Assembly (NCBI GenBank): GCA_944363745.1
Contig: CALVVD010000012.1
Location: forward strand, 1-14,711
Direction of reading: 5' to 3'
Length of the DNA stretch: 14,711 nt
Source: an uncultured Bacilli bacterium
Lineage (GTDB): Bacteria; Bacillota_I; Bacilli_A; RF39; UBA660
The translations under genes were made by a program, and so were the position numbers. Shown here in pieces: positions 1 through 7,591 of this stretch (the first letter of the stretch is position 1; each line of letters begins with the position of its first letter). The notes below the pieces were generated by a model, which was given only the letters and a program-made list of their open reading frames with translations, searched no databases and was not told where the DNA came from.

Positions 1-648
1 AAATGGATAGTTATCTTTCTTACTACTAAAGCTTTAATATGTCATTTAAGAATGGAAGGAAAGTTCTTCTTTAGAGACCCTAGTGTTCCTAAAGCTAAAC
101 ATGAACATGTTATTATTACTTTTACAGATAACACCGATATGAGGTTTAATGATGTTAGAAAGTTCGGTAAAATGGCATGTTTACCTAAAGATGAAGTTTA
201 TAATTTAAAGCCTCTTTCTGATTTAGGATTAGAGTATTATGATAATAGTTTAACACCTAGTTATTTATTAGAAGCTTTAAGAAAGAAAAAAGTGCCTGTT
301 AAGACAGCTTTACTTGACCAATCAATTATTACTGGTATTGGTAATATCTATGATGATGAGATTTTATTTGCATCTCATATAAATCCTTTGAGGAAAGCAG
401 ATAGTATTAGTTTAGAGGAAGCGGATTCTATTATTAAAAATACTAAGAAGATACTGGATAAAGCTGTTACTATGGGAGGTACTACAATTAAGAGTTTTAC
501 ATCTGCAGAGGGAGTACATGGCTTATTTCAAAATGAACTAGCTGTTCATGGCAAAAAAGATGGAGTATGTCCAACCTGTGGAGAGAAGATTATTGTTACT
601 AAAGTAGGAGGAAGAGGAACTTACTTTTGCCCTAAATGTCAAAAATGA
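1..648 (+). CDS. mutM: Formamidopyrimidine-DNA glycosylase (Fpg/MutM), 5' truncated by window edge
   Basis: Bifunctional base-excision repair enzyme that removes oxidised purines such as 8-oxoguanine and nicks the abasic site. The frame is open from base 1, so the gene starts outside the window; 215 residues are visible and about 60 N-terminal residues, including the catalytic Pro2-Glu3, are missing. Visible family marks in order: the HLRMEGKF motif (bases 43-66) with the conserved lysine; DVRKFGKM, carrying the Arg/Phe that fill the DNA gap; the helix-two-turn-helix region LLDQSIITGIGNIYDDE; and a C-terminal four-cysteine zinc finger (CPTC near base 568 and CPKC near base 631) with the conserved Arg before the second Cys pair. 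The methionine at base 52 is internal to a conserved motif and is not a start. It is followed by a gene-free region. Identity is secure from the motifs. Confidence 0.95.
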   Translation, partial: KWIVIFLTTKALICHLRMEGKFFFRDPSVPKAKHEHVIITFTDNTDMRFNDVRKFGKMACLPKDEVYNLKPLSDLGLEYYDNSLTPSYLLEALRKKKVPVKTALLDQSIITGIGNIYDDEILFASHINPLRKADSISLEEADSIIKNTKKILDKAVTMGGTTIKSFTSAEGVHGLFQNELAVHGKKDGVCPTCGEKIIVTKVGGRGTYFCPKCQK

Positions 649-650
649 TT

Positions 651-679
651 ATGACAAAAATATATATTTATGATATTAT
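651..679 (+). promoter_or_regulatory. Candidate promoter just after mutM, plus strand
   Basis: ATGACA (651-656), 17 bp, then TATTAT (674-679) preceded by TGA, an extended -10. No ORF follows at a plausible distance, so if active it makes a non-coding transcript into the hairpin region at 767-806, or a long pyk leader. It competes with the minus-strand RNA interpretation of the same region. Confidence 0.4.
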
Positions 680-705
680 GAATATGTAAAAGAAATTTAC
701 ATACA

Positions 706-960
706 ATAAAAAATGAGAACACTTAATAATGGCTTGTTGAGTGGCCTCGAATAATAATATTATACTAAGAAGCCACCTAAATCATAGCTGAGTTAGGTGG
801 CTTCTTCTATATTAAGGCAAGTGTTATGAATAATAATATGAGGTTTTGAAGAAATAATATGATGATTAAGGAAGAAATTAAACAATCTTTCTTGCTCATA
901 TATTAGCTTTTCAGCCTTCTCTCTGAGGCAAACACTGTTTAATTCCATTAAATGTTCTCT
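706..960 (-). ncRNA. Candidate structured small RNA of about 250 nt, unknown family
   Basis: This gene-free stretch behaves like an RNA gene read on the minus strand. A promoter with extended -10 lies at 967-995. The two ends of the predicted transcript pair: bases 946-958 can form a 13-bp helix (one G-U) with 715-727, and a run of six T on the minus strand (707-712) follows directly. Inside, 936-946 pairs with 874-884 (11 bp), a small GCCT/AGGC hairpin lies within that arm, and 767-780 with 793-806 makes a perfect 14-bp hairpin. The segment 718-724 can alternatively pair with 819-825, so two folds compete. I looked for marks of 6S, SRP, RNase P and tmRNA and recognised none with confidence. 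The plus strand also has a promoter, so the strand is uncertain. Confidence 0.4.
767..806. terminator. Strong 14-bp hairpin, possible terminator
   Basis: Perfect inverted repeat AAGAAGCCACCTAA / TTAGGTGGCTTCTT with a 12-nt loop, the most GC-rich structure in the region. On the plus strand it is followed only by CTAT, a weak U-tract, so it may end mutM or the plus-strand transcript; on the minus strand it would be an internal arm of the candidate RNA. Confidence 0.5.
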
Positions 961-966
961 ATATAG

Positions 967-995
967 ATAGTATCATATTGACTTCTAAATAGCAA
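967..995 (-). promoter_or_regulatory. Promoter for the candidate small RNA
   Basis: On the minus strand TTGCTA (995-990), 17 bp, TACTAT (972-967), with TG one base before the -10 (extended -10). The predicted start is near 960, exactly where the end-pairing helix of the candidate RNA begins. Confidence 0.45.
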
Positions 996-1049
996 GATAA
1001 AAATGTACTAAATTAGTTGCGAATTTTCGTAATTCTGGTTAAAATACTC

Positions 1050-1078
1050 TTTTAATTTTAATAAAACTATGCTATAAT
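1050..1078 (+). promoter_or_regulatory. pyk promoter
   Basis: TTTTAA (1050-1055), 17 bp, TATAAT (1073-1078) with TGC directly upstream: a weak -35 compensated by a perfect extended -10. The expected start is about 25 nt before the pyk start codon, leaving a short leader. Confidence 0.7.
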
Positions 1079-1111
1079 TGTATAGCTTGATTAGAAGGAG
1101 TGAAGTAAATA

Positions 1112-2521
1112 ATGAAAAAGACAAAAATTGTTTGTAGTATAGGTCCTGCTAGTAATGAACCTGATGTTATGGAAAAAATGGTTAGAGCAGGAATGAATGT
1201 AGCAAGAATTAATTTTTCTCATGCTACTATAGAAGAAAGAGAGCAAGCATGTGCTTCAGTTCGTGAGGTTAGAAAAAGAACTGGTATGAATGTGGCTATT
1301 CTTTGGGATACTAAAGGTCCAGAATTTAGATGTGGAATTATGGAAAACGATTCTATAGAACTTGTTCCAGGAGAGACTATTGATATAGTAAAAGAGACTG
1401 TTACTGGTACTAAAGAGAGATTTTCTGTTAATCATCCTAGTGCTATTGATTCTCTTAATGTTGGAGATATTATCTTATTAGAGAATGCTAAGATGAAACT
1501 TGAAGTTATCGCTAAGTATGAAGATAGAGTTACATGTAAGATTATTAATGGTGGAGTATTAGGAAACCGTAAGAGTATGAGTGTTCCTGGTATTAAACTT
1601 GATATACCATTCGTTAGTGAAGAAGATAAAAATGATATTATCTATGCATGTGAACATGGTGGAGAATTCTTAGCTTTATCTTTTGTTTCTACTAAAGAAG
1701 ATGTATTAGAAGTTAAAGAGATCTTAAAAGAACATAATAGAGAAGACTTACAAATTATTTGTAAGATTGAGAGTGCTTTAGGTATTGAAAACTTAGAAGA
1801 TATCTTAAGTGTTAGTGATGGTGTTATGGTAGCACGTGGTGACCTTGGTACAGAAGTACCTAGTGAAATGGTTCCAATCTATCAAAAACAAATGATTAAT
1901 ACTTGTAGAAGACTTGGAAAAATATCTATTGTTGCTACTGAAATGCTTGAGACAATGATGGATAATATTCGTCCAAAAAGAGCAGAAACAAGTGATATTG
2001 CTAATGCCGTATTAGACGGTACTGATGCAGTTATGTTAAGTGGGGAAACTACTGTTGGAAAACATCCAGTTGAAACAGTTGCAGCAATGGCTAATATTTG
2101 TGAAACTACTGAAAAATATGCAAGTTTTGATTATGCTTTTGATATTGAGAGTTTAGATAATATTACAAAATCTATTGCTTCTAATGTTGTTCTTAGTACA
2201 GATGCATTAGGTGCTAAATTAATTTGTGCTGCTACAATCAGTGGTAGAACTGCAAGAGTTATTAGTAACTTAAAACCAGATGCTCCTGTTCTTGCATTAT
2301 GTCCAGATGAAAAAACAGGTCGCCGTCTTGCGCTAAACTGGGGTGTATATGCAGGAATACTTCCATATTTACCATTAACTGATGAGGTATTACTTCAAAG
2401 CGTAGATAAAGCTAAAGAGTTTATGGAACTTAATGAAGGAGACTTAATTGTAATTACTGGAGGTTTCCCTAATACAGAAACTAAGAGAATTACTAACTTA
2501 ATGAAGATTGAAGAAATATAA
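1112..2521 (+). CDS. pyk: Pyruvate kinase
   Basis: Last step of glycolysis in the cytoplasm: phosphoenolpyruvate plus ADP to pyruvate plus ATP, needing K+ and Mg2+. The 469-aa protein has the full family signature: KTKIVCSIGPAS at the N-terminus, NVARINFSH with the substrate Arg32, WDTKGPE at the start of the B domain, ICKIESALG with catalytic Lys218 and metal ligand Glu220, MVARGDLG with metal ligand Asp244, and ATEMLETMM (usual form ATQMLESM). It is the short form without the extra C-terminal PEP-utiliser-like domain found in Bacillus pyruvate kinases. AAGGAG lies about 11 nt before the ATG, a slightly long spacing. It is monocistronic: own promoter, and a terminator directly after the stop. 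Confidence 0.98.
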   Translation: MKKTKIVCSIGPASNEPDVMEKMVRAGMNVARINFSHATIEEREQACASVREVRKRTGMNVAILWDTKGPEFRCGIMENDSIELVPGETIDIVKETVTGTKERFSVNHPSAIDSLNVGDIILLENAKMKLEVIAKYEDRVTCKIINGGVLGNRKSMSVPGIKLDIPFVSEEDKNDIIYACEHGGEFLALSFVSTKEDVLEVKEILKEHNREDLQIICKIESALGIENLEDILSVSDGVMVARGDLGTEVPSEMVPIYQKQMINTCRRLGKISIVATEMLETMMDNIRPKRAETSDIANAVLDGTDAVMLSGETTVGKHPVETVAAMANICETTEKYASFDYAFDIESLDNITKSIASNVVLSTDALGAKLICAATISGRTARVISNLKPDAPVLALCPDEKTGRRLALNWGVYAGILPYLPLTDEVLLQSVDKAKEFMELNEGDLIVITGGFPNTETKRITNLMKIEEI

Positions 2522-2553
2522 AAATAAGCGAGGATTTATTCCTTGCTTATTTT
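2521..2553. terminator. Bidirectional terminator between pyk and gmk
   Basis: 14-bp stem 2521-2534 / 2540-2553 with one G-T pair and loop TTTAT, A-rich on one flank and T-rich on the other. It serves convergent pyk and gmk and covers the last codons of gmk. Confidence 0.85.
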
Positions 2554-3236
2554 ATTTCTATCTTAGAATTATCAAAGTCTTTAACATCATCAAGTAAGGC
2601 TTCATGGATTTTTTCTTCTTTACTATCTAGATATACTTCTTCAATTCTATCAACACGACAGCGTTCTGCTTCTAAAATAGCATCTACCTTTTTAACAGCT
2701 TTATCTAAATCATCATTAACAACTACATAGTTATATTTAGGTATTTCATTTATTTCTTCATAAGCTCTTTTAAATCTTTTTTCTATTTTCTCTAAACTAT
2801 CAGTATTTCTATTAATAAGACGTCTTTTTAATTCATTCATATTAGGAGGCATTATGAAGATAAAGATAGTCTCATCTAGTTTTTCTTTAATCTTTAAAGC
2901 TCCTTGAATCTCTATTTCTAGTATTACATCTTCTCCTTTATCTAGATGTTCTTTAATATATTTTTTAGGAGTACCATAGTAATTACCAGAGTATTCTGCA
3001 TATTCTAAGAACTCATCATTCTTAATATCGCTTTCAAACTCTTCTTTAGATAAGAAATAATAGTTAATACCATTTTTTTCTTCACCTCTAGGTTCTCTAC
3101 TAGTACAAGATATAGATACCCAAGTATTCTTTCTTATTTTTAACAATTCATTAATTATACTATTCTTACCACAGCCAGATGGCCCTGAAATAACTATTAA
3201 AAGCCCTTGTTTCTTTGTTTTTACCATATTATCCAT
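2547..3236 (-). CDS. gmk: Guanylate kinase
   Basis: Phosphorylates GMP to GDP with ATP, an essential step of guanine nucleotide synthesis. The 229-aa protein has the P-loop GPSGCGKNS (residues 18-26), then the GMP-binding region SCTSREPRGEEKNGINYYF, the EYAEYSGNYYGTP segment, and the DVILEIEIQGA motif of the core. It is somewhat longer than typical ~205-aa enzymes because of an acidic C-terminal tail. The ATG is preceded by GGAGGA seven nt upstream, lying inside the end of tmcAL; only three bases separate the two genes, so they are probably translated together from the tmcAL promoter. It ends on the terminator shared with pyk. Confidence 0.97.
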   Translation of the reverse strand: MDNMVKTKKQGLLIVISGPSGCGKNSIINELLKIRKNTWVSISCTSREPRGEEKNGINYYFLSKEEFESDIKNDEFLEYAEYSGNYYGTPKKYIKEHLDKGEDVILEIEIQGALKIKEKLDETIFIFIMPPNMNELKRRLINRNTDSLEKIEKRFKRAYEEINEIPKYNYVVVNDDLDKAVKKVDAILEAERCRVDRIEEVYLDSKEEKIHEALLDDVKDFDNSKIEIK

Positions 3237-3239
3237 AAC

Positions 3240-4406
3240 TTATTCCTCCCTTATAGGTTTCATCTTATATTCAGCTTCTATTAAGCTTTTAGATTTATCT
3301 TTCTCAAAAACTAAAGAGTATATCTTTGTAATTTGATATTCATATTCTAACATTTTATCTTTTTCTCTTGTAAATTTACTAATAATAGGAATATCTATAT
3401 CTTTTTTAATCTTATTTAAATAATCTCTTCCTTTATTAGAAAAACCAAGTAGTCTAATATATTTAATATCCTTAAACTCTTTCGCTTGCTCTTTAGTATA
3501 GTCACATAATATATAAATTAACATTCTAGATATCTTAGCATAAGTAGCATTTTTACTCTTAACTTTATTAATTAACTCATCAAAACTATAACTATTAAGT
3601 ATTTCTTTCTTTAGTTTAGTAGAAATACCACTATCAACTAAATTATAAATAGTTAAATCATTAGAACTTATTATCTTATATTTTAAAAGATTAAAATAAT
3701 CATCTAACTTAGGTATTTTCTTATTATTCAAATAGTTATAAGTAATAGAAGGAACACTATTCTTTATATCTTTACCCTCTAATAAGGCTTCTCTTATACT
3801 TGTTGCGCTGTTTATACTTTTTTTATCTAACTCTTTACTATGATAATCATTAGTTCTTTTTATAGTATGAGGAGTAATCTTATAATTATTAGAGTAAATC
3901 GCTTTAACATAACTAATACCTAGAATATCATTAGGTAGTTTAAAACAATCTCCTGTAATATCTTCTAAAGCTTTAGATAAAGAAGTAGGGTAGTTATAAC
4001 CCATTCTTAAATAAACTTGAACTAAACTATCAAAATCTTTATTAAAAAGTTGGGTCTCCACAAGTCTTTTAATTCCTTCGATATCATCAGATTCACTACC
4101 AAAGACTAAATCAGTAACACCTAGATGATTTAATATATCAATAGAACCTTTTGCAAAGATATCGGCGGAAGCACAAGTGAAAGGGAAGGGGAGTTCTACT
4201 ACTAAATCAATACCATATTTGATAGCAATAGCAGTCTTTTCCCATTTATCTAAAATAGAAATATCTCCTCTTTCTGTAAAATTACCACCTAGTACTAAGA
4301 TAATAGGACTATCTGGAAACATTTCTTTAACCTTTTCTATATGATATAGGTGTCCATTATGAAAAGGATTATATTCAGCGATAATACCAACTATATGTTT
4401 AGACAA
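3240..4406 (-). CDS. tmcAL: tRNA(Met) cytidine acetate ligase TmcAL
   Basis: Uses ATP and acetate to make N4-acetylcytidine at the wobble position of elongator tRNA-Met (family formerly DUF795/YlbM). The N-terminal motif GIIAEYNPFHNGH carries the HxGH nucleotidyltransferase signature (His16, His19); GNFTERGD, DKWEKTAIAIKYGIDLVVELP and GSESDD follow, as in the family. I place the start at TTG 4404-4406, giving MSKHIVGII, because AAAGGGG lies about 8 nt upstream; the GTG at 4413-4415 would overlap that ribosome site. About 388 aa, a normal length. First gene of a two-gene operon with gmk, under an extended -10 promoter. Confidence 0.95.
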   Translation of the reverse strand: MSKHIVGIIAEYNPFHNGHLYHIEKVKEMFPDSPIILVLGGNFTERGDISILDKWEKTAIAIKYGIDLVVELPFPFTCASADIFAKGSIDILNHLGVTDLVFGSESDDIEGIKRLVETQLFNKDFDSLVQVYLRMGYNYPTSLSKALEDITGDCFKLPNDILGISYVKAIYSNNYKITPHTIKRTNDYHSKELDKKSINSATSIREALLEGKDIKNSVPSITYNYLNNKKIPKLDDYFNLLKYKIISSNDLTIYNLVDSGISTKLKKEILNSYSFDELINKVKSKNATYAKISRMLIYILCDYTKEQAKEFKDIKYIRLLGFSNKGRDYLNKIKKDIDIPIISKFTREKDKMLEYEYQITKIYSLVFEKDKSKSLIEAEYKMKPIREE

Positions 4407-4436
4407 GACTAACACCCCTTTCTTAAATTGTTATTA

Positions 4437-4465
4437 ATTATAACATATTTTCTCTGTTTATTCAA
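4437..4465 (-). promoter_or_regulatory. tmcAL-gmk promoter
   Basis: Minus strand TTGAAT (4465-4460), 17 bp, TATAAT (4442-4437) with TGT before the -10 (extended). It lies right at the end of the upstream minus-strand gene (stop at 4467), so the operon has its own promoter despite the same direction of transcription. Confidence 0.75.
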
Positions 4466-4466
4466 A

Positions 4467-5099
4467 CTAAACATTACCTTTCTTTTTTAACTCTTCTAAT
4501 TTTTTATCTGCTATTTCTTTTTCTACGATATACTTATCATATGTTATGTTATCAGTTATTTTAAAATCTTTTCCGAAGTAAGGATTATATATTATTTCAA
4601 TTATTTCTTTATTATTAACTTTAATATAGCTATGAATATAAGTAGGTAAAATATAGTTATTAATTTGTCCGTTTTCTTCTATTTGCTGATAAAATGGTGT
4701 ATATGGTTCCTTTGGTATTAATATTAATAAGCATCCTTTAGAGTTTTTCCAGTTGCTTTCACAAGAGATAATATTTTTTAATAATGTTGGAAAATATTTA
4801 TATACTGATATTGTGTTATCATATTCTAATTTATTATTTTTAAGTCCTTTTTTAAAGTATGAGTTGAACAGTGTTTCATCTGTTATAGTTGCGCGATGAA
4901 TACCTAACATAAAGCCTTCCTTTTCATATAAATGTTGAATTGTTTCTCCTATTTCTATAGGAAATACATTTTGCATTGTATTGTAATTTGCATTTTCTTC
5001 TGATAGTATTTTCCTTCCACCTTCATGATCTTGAAAGTTTGTTGGATAAAACGATTGAGCACTTTTATAAAAATCTGGTATGTGATATTTCTTTTCCAT
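4467..5099 (-). CDS. Unidentified cytoplasmic protein, possible ADP-ribosyltransferase-like fold
   Basis: A 210-aa protein that I do not recognise as a named family. It has no signal peptide or membrane segment and ends in a Lys/Glu-rich tail. The middle reads GFMLGIHRATITDETLF, then FKKGL about 20 residues after the His; then a block ending KGCLLILIPKEP; then LPTYIHSYIKVN. The order 'H - small/T - GL' followed by 'LPxYIxxYI' loosely recalls ADP-ribosyltransferase-type folds (HxT then xGL), but I cannot point to a convincing catalytic Tyr and Glu, so this is only a suggestion. AAGGAAG lies 9 nt before the ATG. It is divergent from xerD; a weak promoter (TTCAAA, 17 bp, TAATAT) lies about 30-55 bases upstream of the ATG. 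Confidence 0.85.
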   Translation of the reverse strand: MEKKYHIPDFYKSAQSFYPTNFQDHEGGRKILSEENANYNTMQNVFPIEIGETIQHLYEKEGFMLGIHRATITDETLFNSYFKKGLKNNKLEYDNTISVYKYFPTLLKNIISCESNWKNSKGCLLILIPKEPYTPFYQQIEENGQINNYILPTYIHSYIKVNNKEIIEIIYNPYFGKDFKITDNITYDKYIVEKEIADKKLEELKKKGNV

Positions 5100-5173
5100 A
5101 TTTGATAACTTCCTTTTTGTTTGTATGTTAATATTATCATATTTTTTTATAATTTTGAAGATTAGTTTTATTT

Positions 5174-5202
5174 TTTACAAAATCTATAAATAGTTATATA
5201 AT
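5174..5202 (+). promoter_or_regulatory. xerD-deoB promoter
   Basis: TTTACA (5174-5179), 17 bp, TATAAT (5197-5202). The start codon of xerD is 18 bases further on, so the leader is very short. The same intergenic space holds the start of the divergent gene at 5099. Confidence 0.8.
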
Positions 5203-5220
5203 AATTATGAGGATGATGTT

Positions 5221-6120
5221 ATGAAACTTATAACTGCTAATGAAAATTTTCTAAATTACTGTGAGTTTGAAAAAGGACTTTCTAATAATAGTATTAAAAG
5301 TTATGGCTATGAGATGAAAGACTATATTGCATTTTTAGAAAAAGAAAAGATAGATAATACTAAATCTATAACTAAAGATACTATAACTAAGTACTTAAAA
5401 TATTGTTATAATCGTAATGAAGATAGTAAAACAGTCGCTCATAAGCTTACTACTATTAAGAATTTTCATAACTATTTAGAAAAAGAAGAGAATGAAACTA
5501 ACAATCCTAGTGAATTTATTGATAGACCTAAAACTACTAAAACACTTCCTCATAGTTTAACTATTGAAGAAGTAGATAAACTCTTAGATATAGAATTAAA
5601 CACCCCATTTGACTATAGGAATAAAGCTATGTTAGAATTGATGTATGGTTCAGGGCTAAGAGTATCTGAACTTGTTAGCCTAACGGTTTATGATATTGAC
5701 TTTAATAATGATATTGTTAGAGTTAAAGGTAAAGGTAGTAAAGAGAGAATTGTTCCTATTAATGATGTAGAAAAGTATTATTTAAATGAATACTTAGATA
5801 AAAGACATCTATTATTAAAAAAGAAACAGTCTGATTACTTATTTTTAAACTCTAGAGGTAATGGTATATCAAGACAAGGATTCTTTAAAAACTTAAAAGA
5901 GATTTTAAAAGAAAAAGGACTTAATCCTGATATATCACCTCATAGTTTAAGACACTCTTTTGCAACGCATCTTTTAAATGGTGGTGCAGACCTTAGAAGT
6001 ATTCAGATGCTTTTAGGACATTCTGATATTGCTACTACTCGTATATATACACATATTACTAATGAAAAGGTTAAGAATGATTACTTGAATAATCATCCAA
6101 GAGCCAAGAAGGAGAATTGA
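5221..6120 (+). CDS. xerD: Tyrosine recombinase XerD-type
   Basis: Site-specific recombinase that, with a partner, resolves chromosome dimers at the dif site near the replication terminus. The 299-aa length equals the usual XerD. N-terminal SAM-like core-binding domain at roughly residues 8-90, then the catalytic domain with all expected residues: Arg147 (GSGLRVSEL), Lys171 (KGKGSKER), His241 and Arg244 (HSLRHSFATHLL), His267 (LLGHSDIATT) and nucleophile Tyr276 (RIYTHI). These positions track E. coli XerD almost exactly, so it is a housekeeping Xer and not a phage integrase. GAGGATG precedes the ATG. The stop codon is two bases before the deoB ATG; the xerD-deoB pair matches the order ripX-drm known in Bacillus subtilis. 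XerC versus XerD cannot be proved from sequence, but the context favours XerD. Confidence 0.93.
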   Translation: MKLITANENFLNYCEFEKGLSNNSIKSYGYEMKDYIAFLEKEKIDNTKSITKDTITKYLKYCYNRNEDSKTVAHKLTTIKNFHNYLEKEENETNNPSEFIDRPKTTKTLPHSLTIEEVDKLLDIELNTPFDYRNKAMLELMYGSGLRVSELVSLTVYDIDFNNDIVRVKGKGSKERIVPINDVEKYYLNEYLDKRHLLLKKKQSDYLFLNSRGNGISRQGFFKNLKEILKEKGLNPDISPHSLRHSFATHLLNGGADLRSIQMLLGHSDIATTRIYTHITNEKVKNDYLNNHPRAKKEN

Positions 6121-6122
6121 TT

Positions 6123-7292
6123 ATGAGATTTAAAAGAATATTTTTAATGGTTTTGGATTCCTTAGGAGTAGGGGAAGCGAGCGATGCAGCTAGTTATGGA
6201 GATAGTGGTGCTAATACCCTAGGTCATATTAAAGAAAACTATGATTTATTTATCCCTAATCTTGCTAAGATAGGTTTTATAAATACGTTAAATATGGATG
6301 AAAATACTGATGTAGATGCTTATTATACTATTGCAAGACCTAATAATGCTGGAAAAGATACTTTGGCAGGTCATTATGAAATGATGGGAATTACATCAAA
6401 TATTCCATTTAAGACTTTCAATGAAAATGGATTTCCTATCGCTTTGATTGATGAGATAGAGAAAGTGACAGGAAGAAGAGTTATAGGTAATAAATGTAGT
6501 AATGATAATAGTATTATTAATGAACTAGGAGAAAGACAACTTGATTATGGTTCTTTAATTGTTTATACATCAGCTGATTCTGATTTGCAAATAGCTGCTC
6601 ACGAAGATATTATTAGTCCAGAAATTTTGTATAGTTATTGTGAGAAAGTTAGGGAATTAACTTTACAAGATGAATTTTTAGTAGGGAGAGTTATTGCAAG
6701 ACCTTTTACAGGAAGTAAAGGTAAATTCAAACTAAATAATGCTGGAAGAAAAGATTATCCAGTAGCACCTCCATCTAGGACTATTTTAGATGATTTAAAT
6801 GATAATAACTATAATGTTATTGCTATAGGTAAAATGAATGATATATTTAGTAAAGCAAGTATAAATAAGAGTTTAAAAGCAAATTCTAATATAGATGCAA
6901 TTAATAAATTAACTAATATAATGGATAAGAAGTTTACTGGTCTTTGTATGGCTAATTTATGTGATTTTGATAGTTTATATGGTCATTTAAGAGATGTTGA
7001 AGGTTATGCTAAAGCAATTGAAGAATTAGATGTAGAGATACCTTTATTATTAAATAAATTAGAGATGGATGATTTACTTATTATTACTGCAGATCATGGT
7101 AATGATCCTACTTTTAAGGGTAATGATCATACTAGAGAGAATGTTCCTTTAATTTTTTATAGCAGAAGCTTTAAAAAACCAAGAAGATTAGAAGTCCAAG
7201 ATACTCTTGCTAATATAGGTGCTACTATTGCAGACAATTTTGATGTTAATATACCTGAAATTGGTACTAGTATATTAGATGAATTAGAGTAG
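6123..7292 (+). CDS. deoB: Phosphopentomutase
   Basis: Interconverts ribose (or deoxyribose) 1-phosphate and 5-phosphate in nucleoside salvage; a Mn2+-dependent member of the alkaline phosphatase superfamily. Seen: Asp12 in MVLDSLGVGEA and DSGANTLGH near the N-terminus (metal site), the phospho-acceptor Thr80 in AGKDTLAGHYEMMG, and the C-terminal metal-binding TADHGNDPTF and GNDHTREN segments. 389 aa, a normal length. I use ATG 6123 because AAGGAGAA in the end of xerD lies 6-8 nt upstream; a TTG at 6117 also opens the frame but would sit inside that site. It is translationally coupled to xerD. The purine nucleoside phosphorylase gene that often follows deoB in Bacillota is absent here; a terminator follows. 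Confidence 0.97.
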   Translation: MRFKRIFLMVLDSLGVGEASDAASYGDSGANTLGHIKENYDLFIPNLAKIGFINTLNMDENTDVDAYYTIARPNNAGKDTLAGHYEMMGITSNIPFKTFNENGFPIALIDEIEKVTGRRVIGNKCSNDNSIINELGERQLDYGSLIVYTSADSDLQIAAHEDIISPEILYSYCEKVRELTLQDEFLVGRVIARPFTGSKGKFKLNNAGRKDYPVAPPSRTILDDLNDNNYNVIAIGKMNDIFSKASINKSLKANSNIDAINKLTNIMDKKFTGLCMANLCDFDSLYGHLRDVEGYAKAIEELDVEIPLLLNKLEMDDLLIITADHGNDPTFKGNDHTRENVPLIFYSRSFKKPRRLEVQDTLANIGATIADNFDVNIPEIGTSILDELE

Positions 7293-7310
7293 AGAAGGGT
7301 AGTAAAAGAA

Positions 7311-7339
7311 AAAACTAGTAGATTAATTCTATTAGTTTT
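7311..7339. terminator. Bidirectional terminator between deoB and the DUF1540 gene
   Basis: 12-bp stem 7311-7322 / 7328-7339 (one G-T pair), loop TTAAT, with A-runs on the left and a T-rich stretch on the right. It spans the stop codon of the DUF1540 gene and ends both convergent transcripts. Confidence 0.8.
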
Positions 7340-7511
7340 CTTCTTCTTGTTTTTCATAACTTGAACATACTGTTTGTTCTTGGTTACATACTTCATCTTT
7401 TGGACAGTCACAATTACTACTAACTTTTATTTCTTCTAGGTCACATTCTTGGCTGTTTTTGTTGTATTTGCAACTATCAACGTCACATTTAATACTTTGT
7501 TTCTTTTTCAT
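7332..7511 (-). CDS. Small Cys-rich DUF1540-domain protein
   Basis: A 59-aa protein read from ATG 7509-7511, with AAGGAGAG about 7 nt upstream. Residues 7-52 fit the DUF1540 pattern: IKCDVDSCKYN, a third Cys at 23 (QECDLEEIKV), then Cys34, Cys36 and Cys42, and a final TVCSSY at 47-52. Seven cysteines in 59 residues with spacing suited to a small metal-bound or disulfide-free cytoplasmic knot; no signal peptide. DUF1540 proteins are widespread in Clostridia and related Bacillota and have no settled function; metal or redox roles have been guessed only from the cysteines. It is convergent with deoB. Three short repeats lie upstream (7537-7591). Confidence 0.88.
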   Translation of the reverse strand: MKKKQSIKCDVDSCKYNKNSQECDLEEIKVSSNCDCPKDEVCNQEQTVCSSYEKQEEEN

Positions 7512-7536
7512 TTTTATCTCTCCTTCAATATTATAT

Positions 7537-7591
7537 TTCCCAAAATTTATAATATTATTCCCCTATTTTTTATATACATTTCCCCTATTTT
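7537..7591. repeat. Iteron-like direct repeats upstream of the DUF1540 gene
   Basis: Two identical 12-bp copies of TTCCCCTATTTT at 7558-7569 and 7580-7591, 22 bp start to start, and a degenerate third TTCCCAAAAT at 7537, 21 bp further left. The spacing of about two helical turns puts them on one face of the DNA, 26-80 bp before the DUF1540 start codon, where a regulator could bind. A TATAAT on the minus strand (7535-7530) lies next to the third copy. Confidence 0.5.

Noticed and set aside
749..839. 12-bp direct repeat GAATAATAATAT flanking the large hairpin, resembling a target-site duplication
   Set aside because: Low-complexity AT-rich words; no terminal inverted repeats at the proposed ends.
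649..1020. SRP RNA, tmRNA or RNase P RNA
   Set aside because: The diagnostic motifs (GGAAGGAAGCAGC, tRNA-like ends, GAGGAAAGUCC) are absent on both strands.
4955..5140. 61-codon minus-strand ORF
   Set aside because: Lies inside the start of the 210-aa gene in another frame, with no ribosome site of its own.
7157..7411. Minus-strand 84-codon ORF over the end of deoB
   Set aside because: It is a shadow of deoB and of the terminator; the real minus-strand gene there is the 59-aa DUF1540 protein in another frame with a proper ribosome site.
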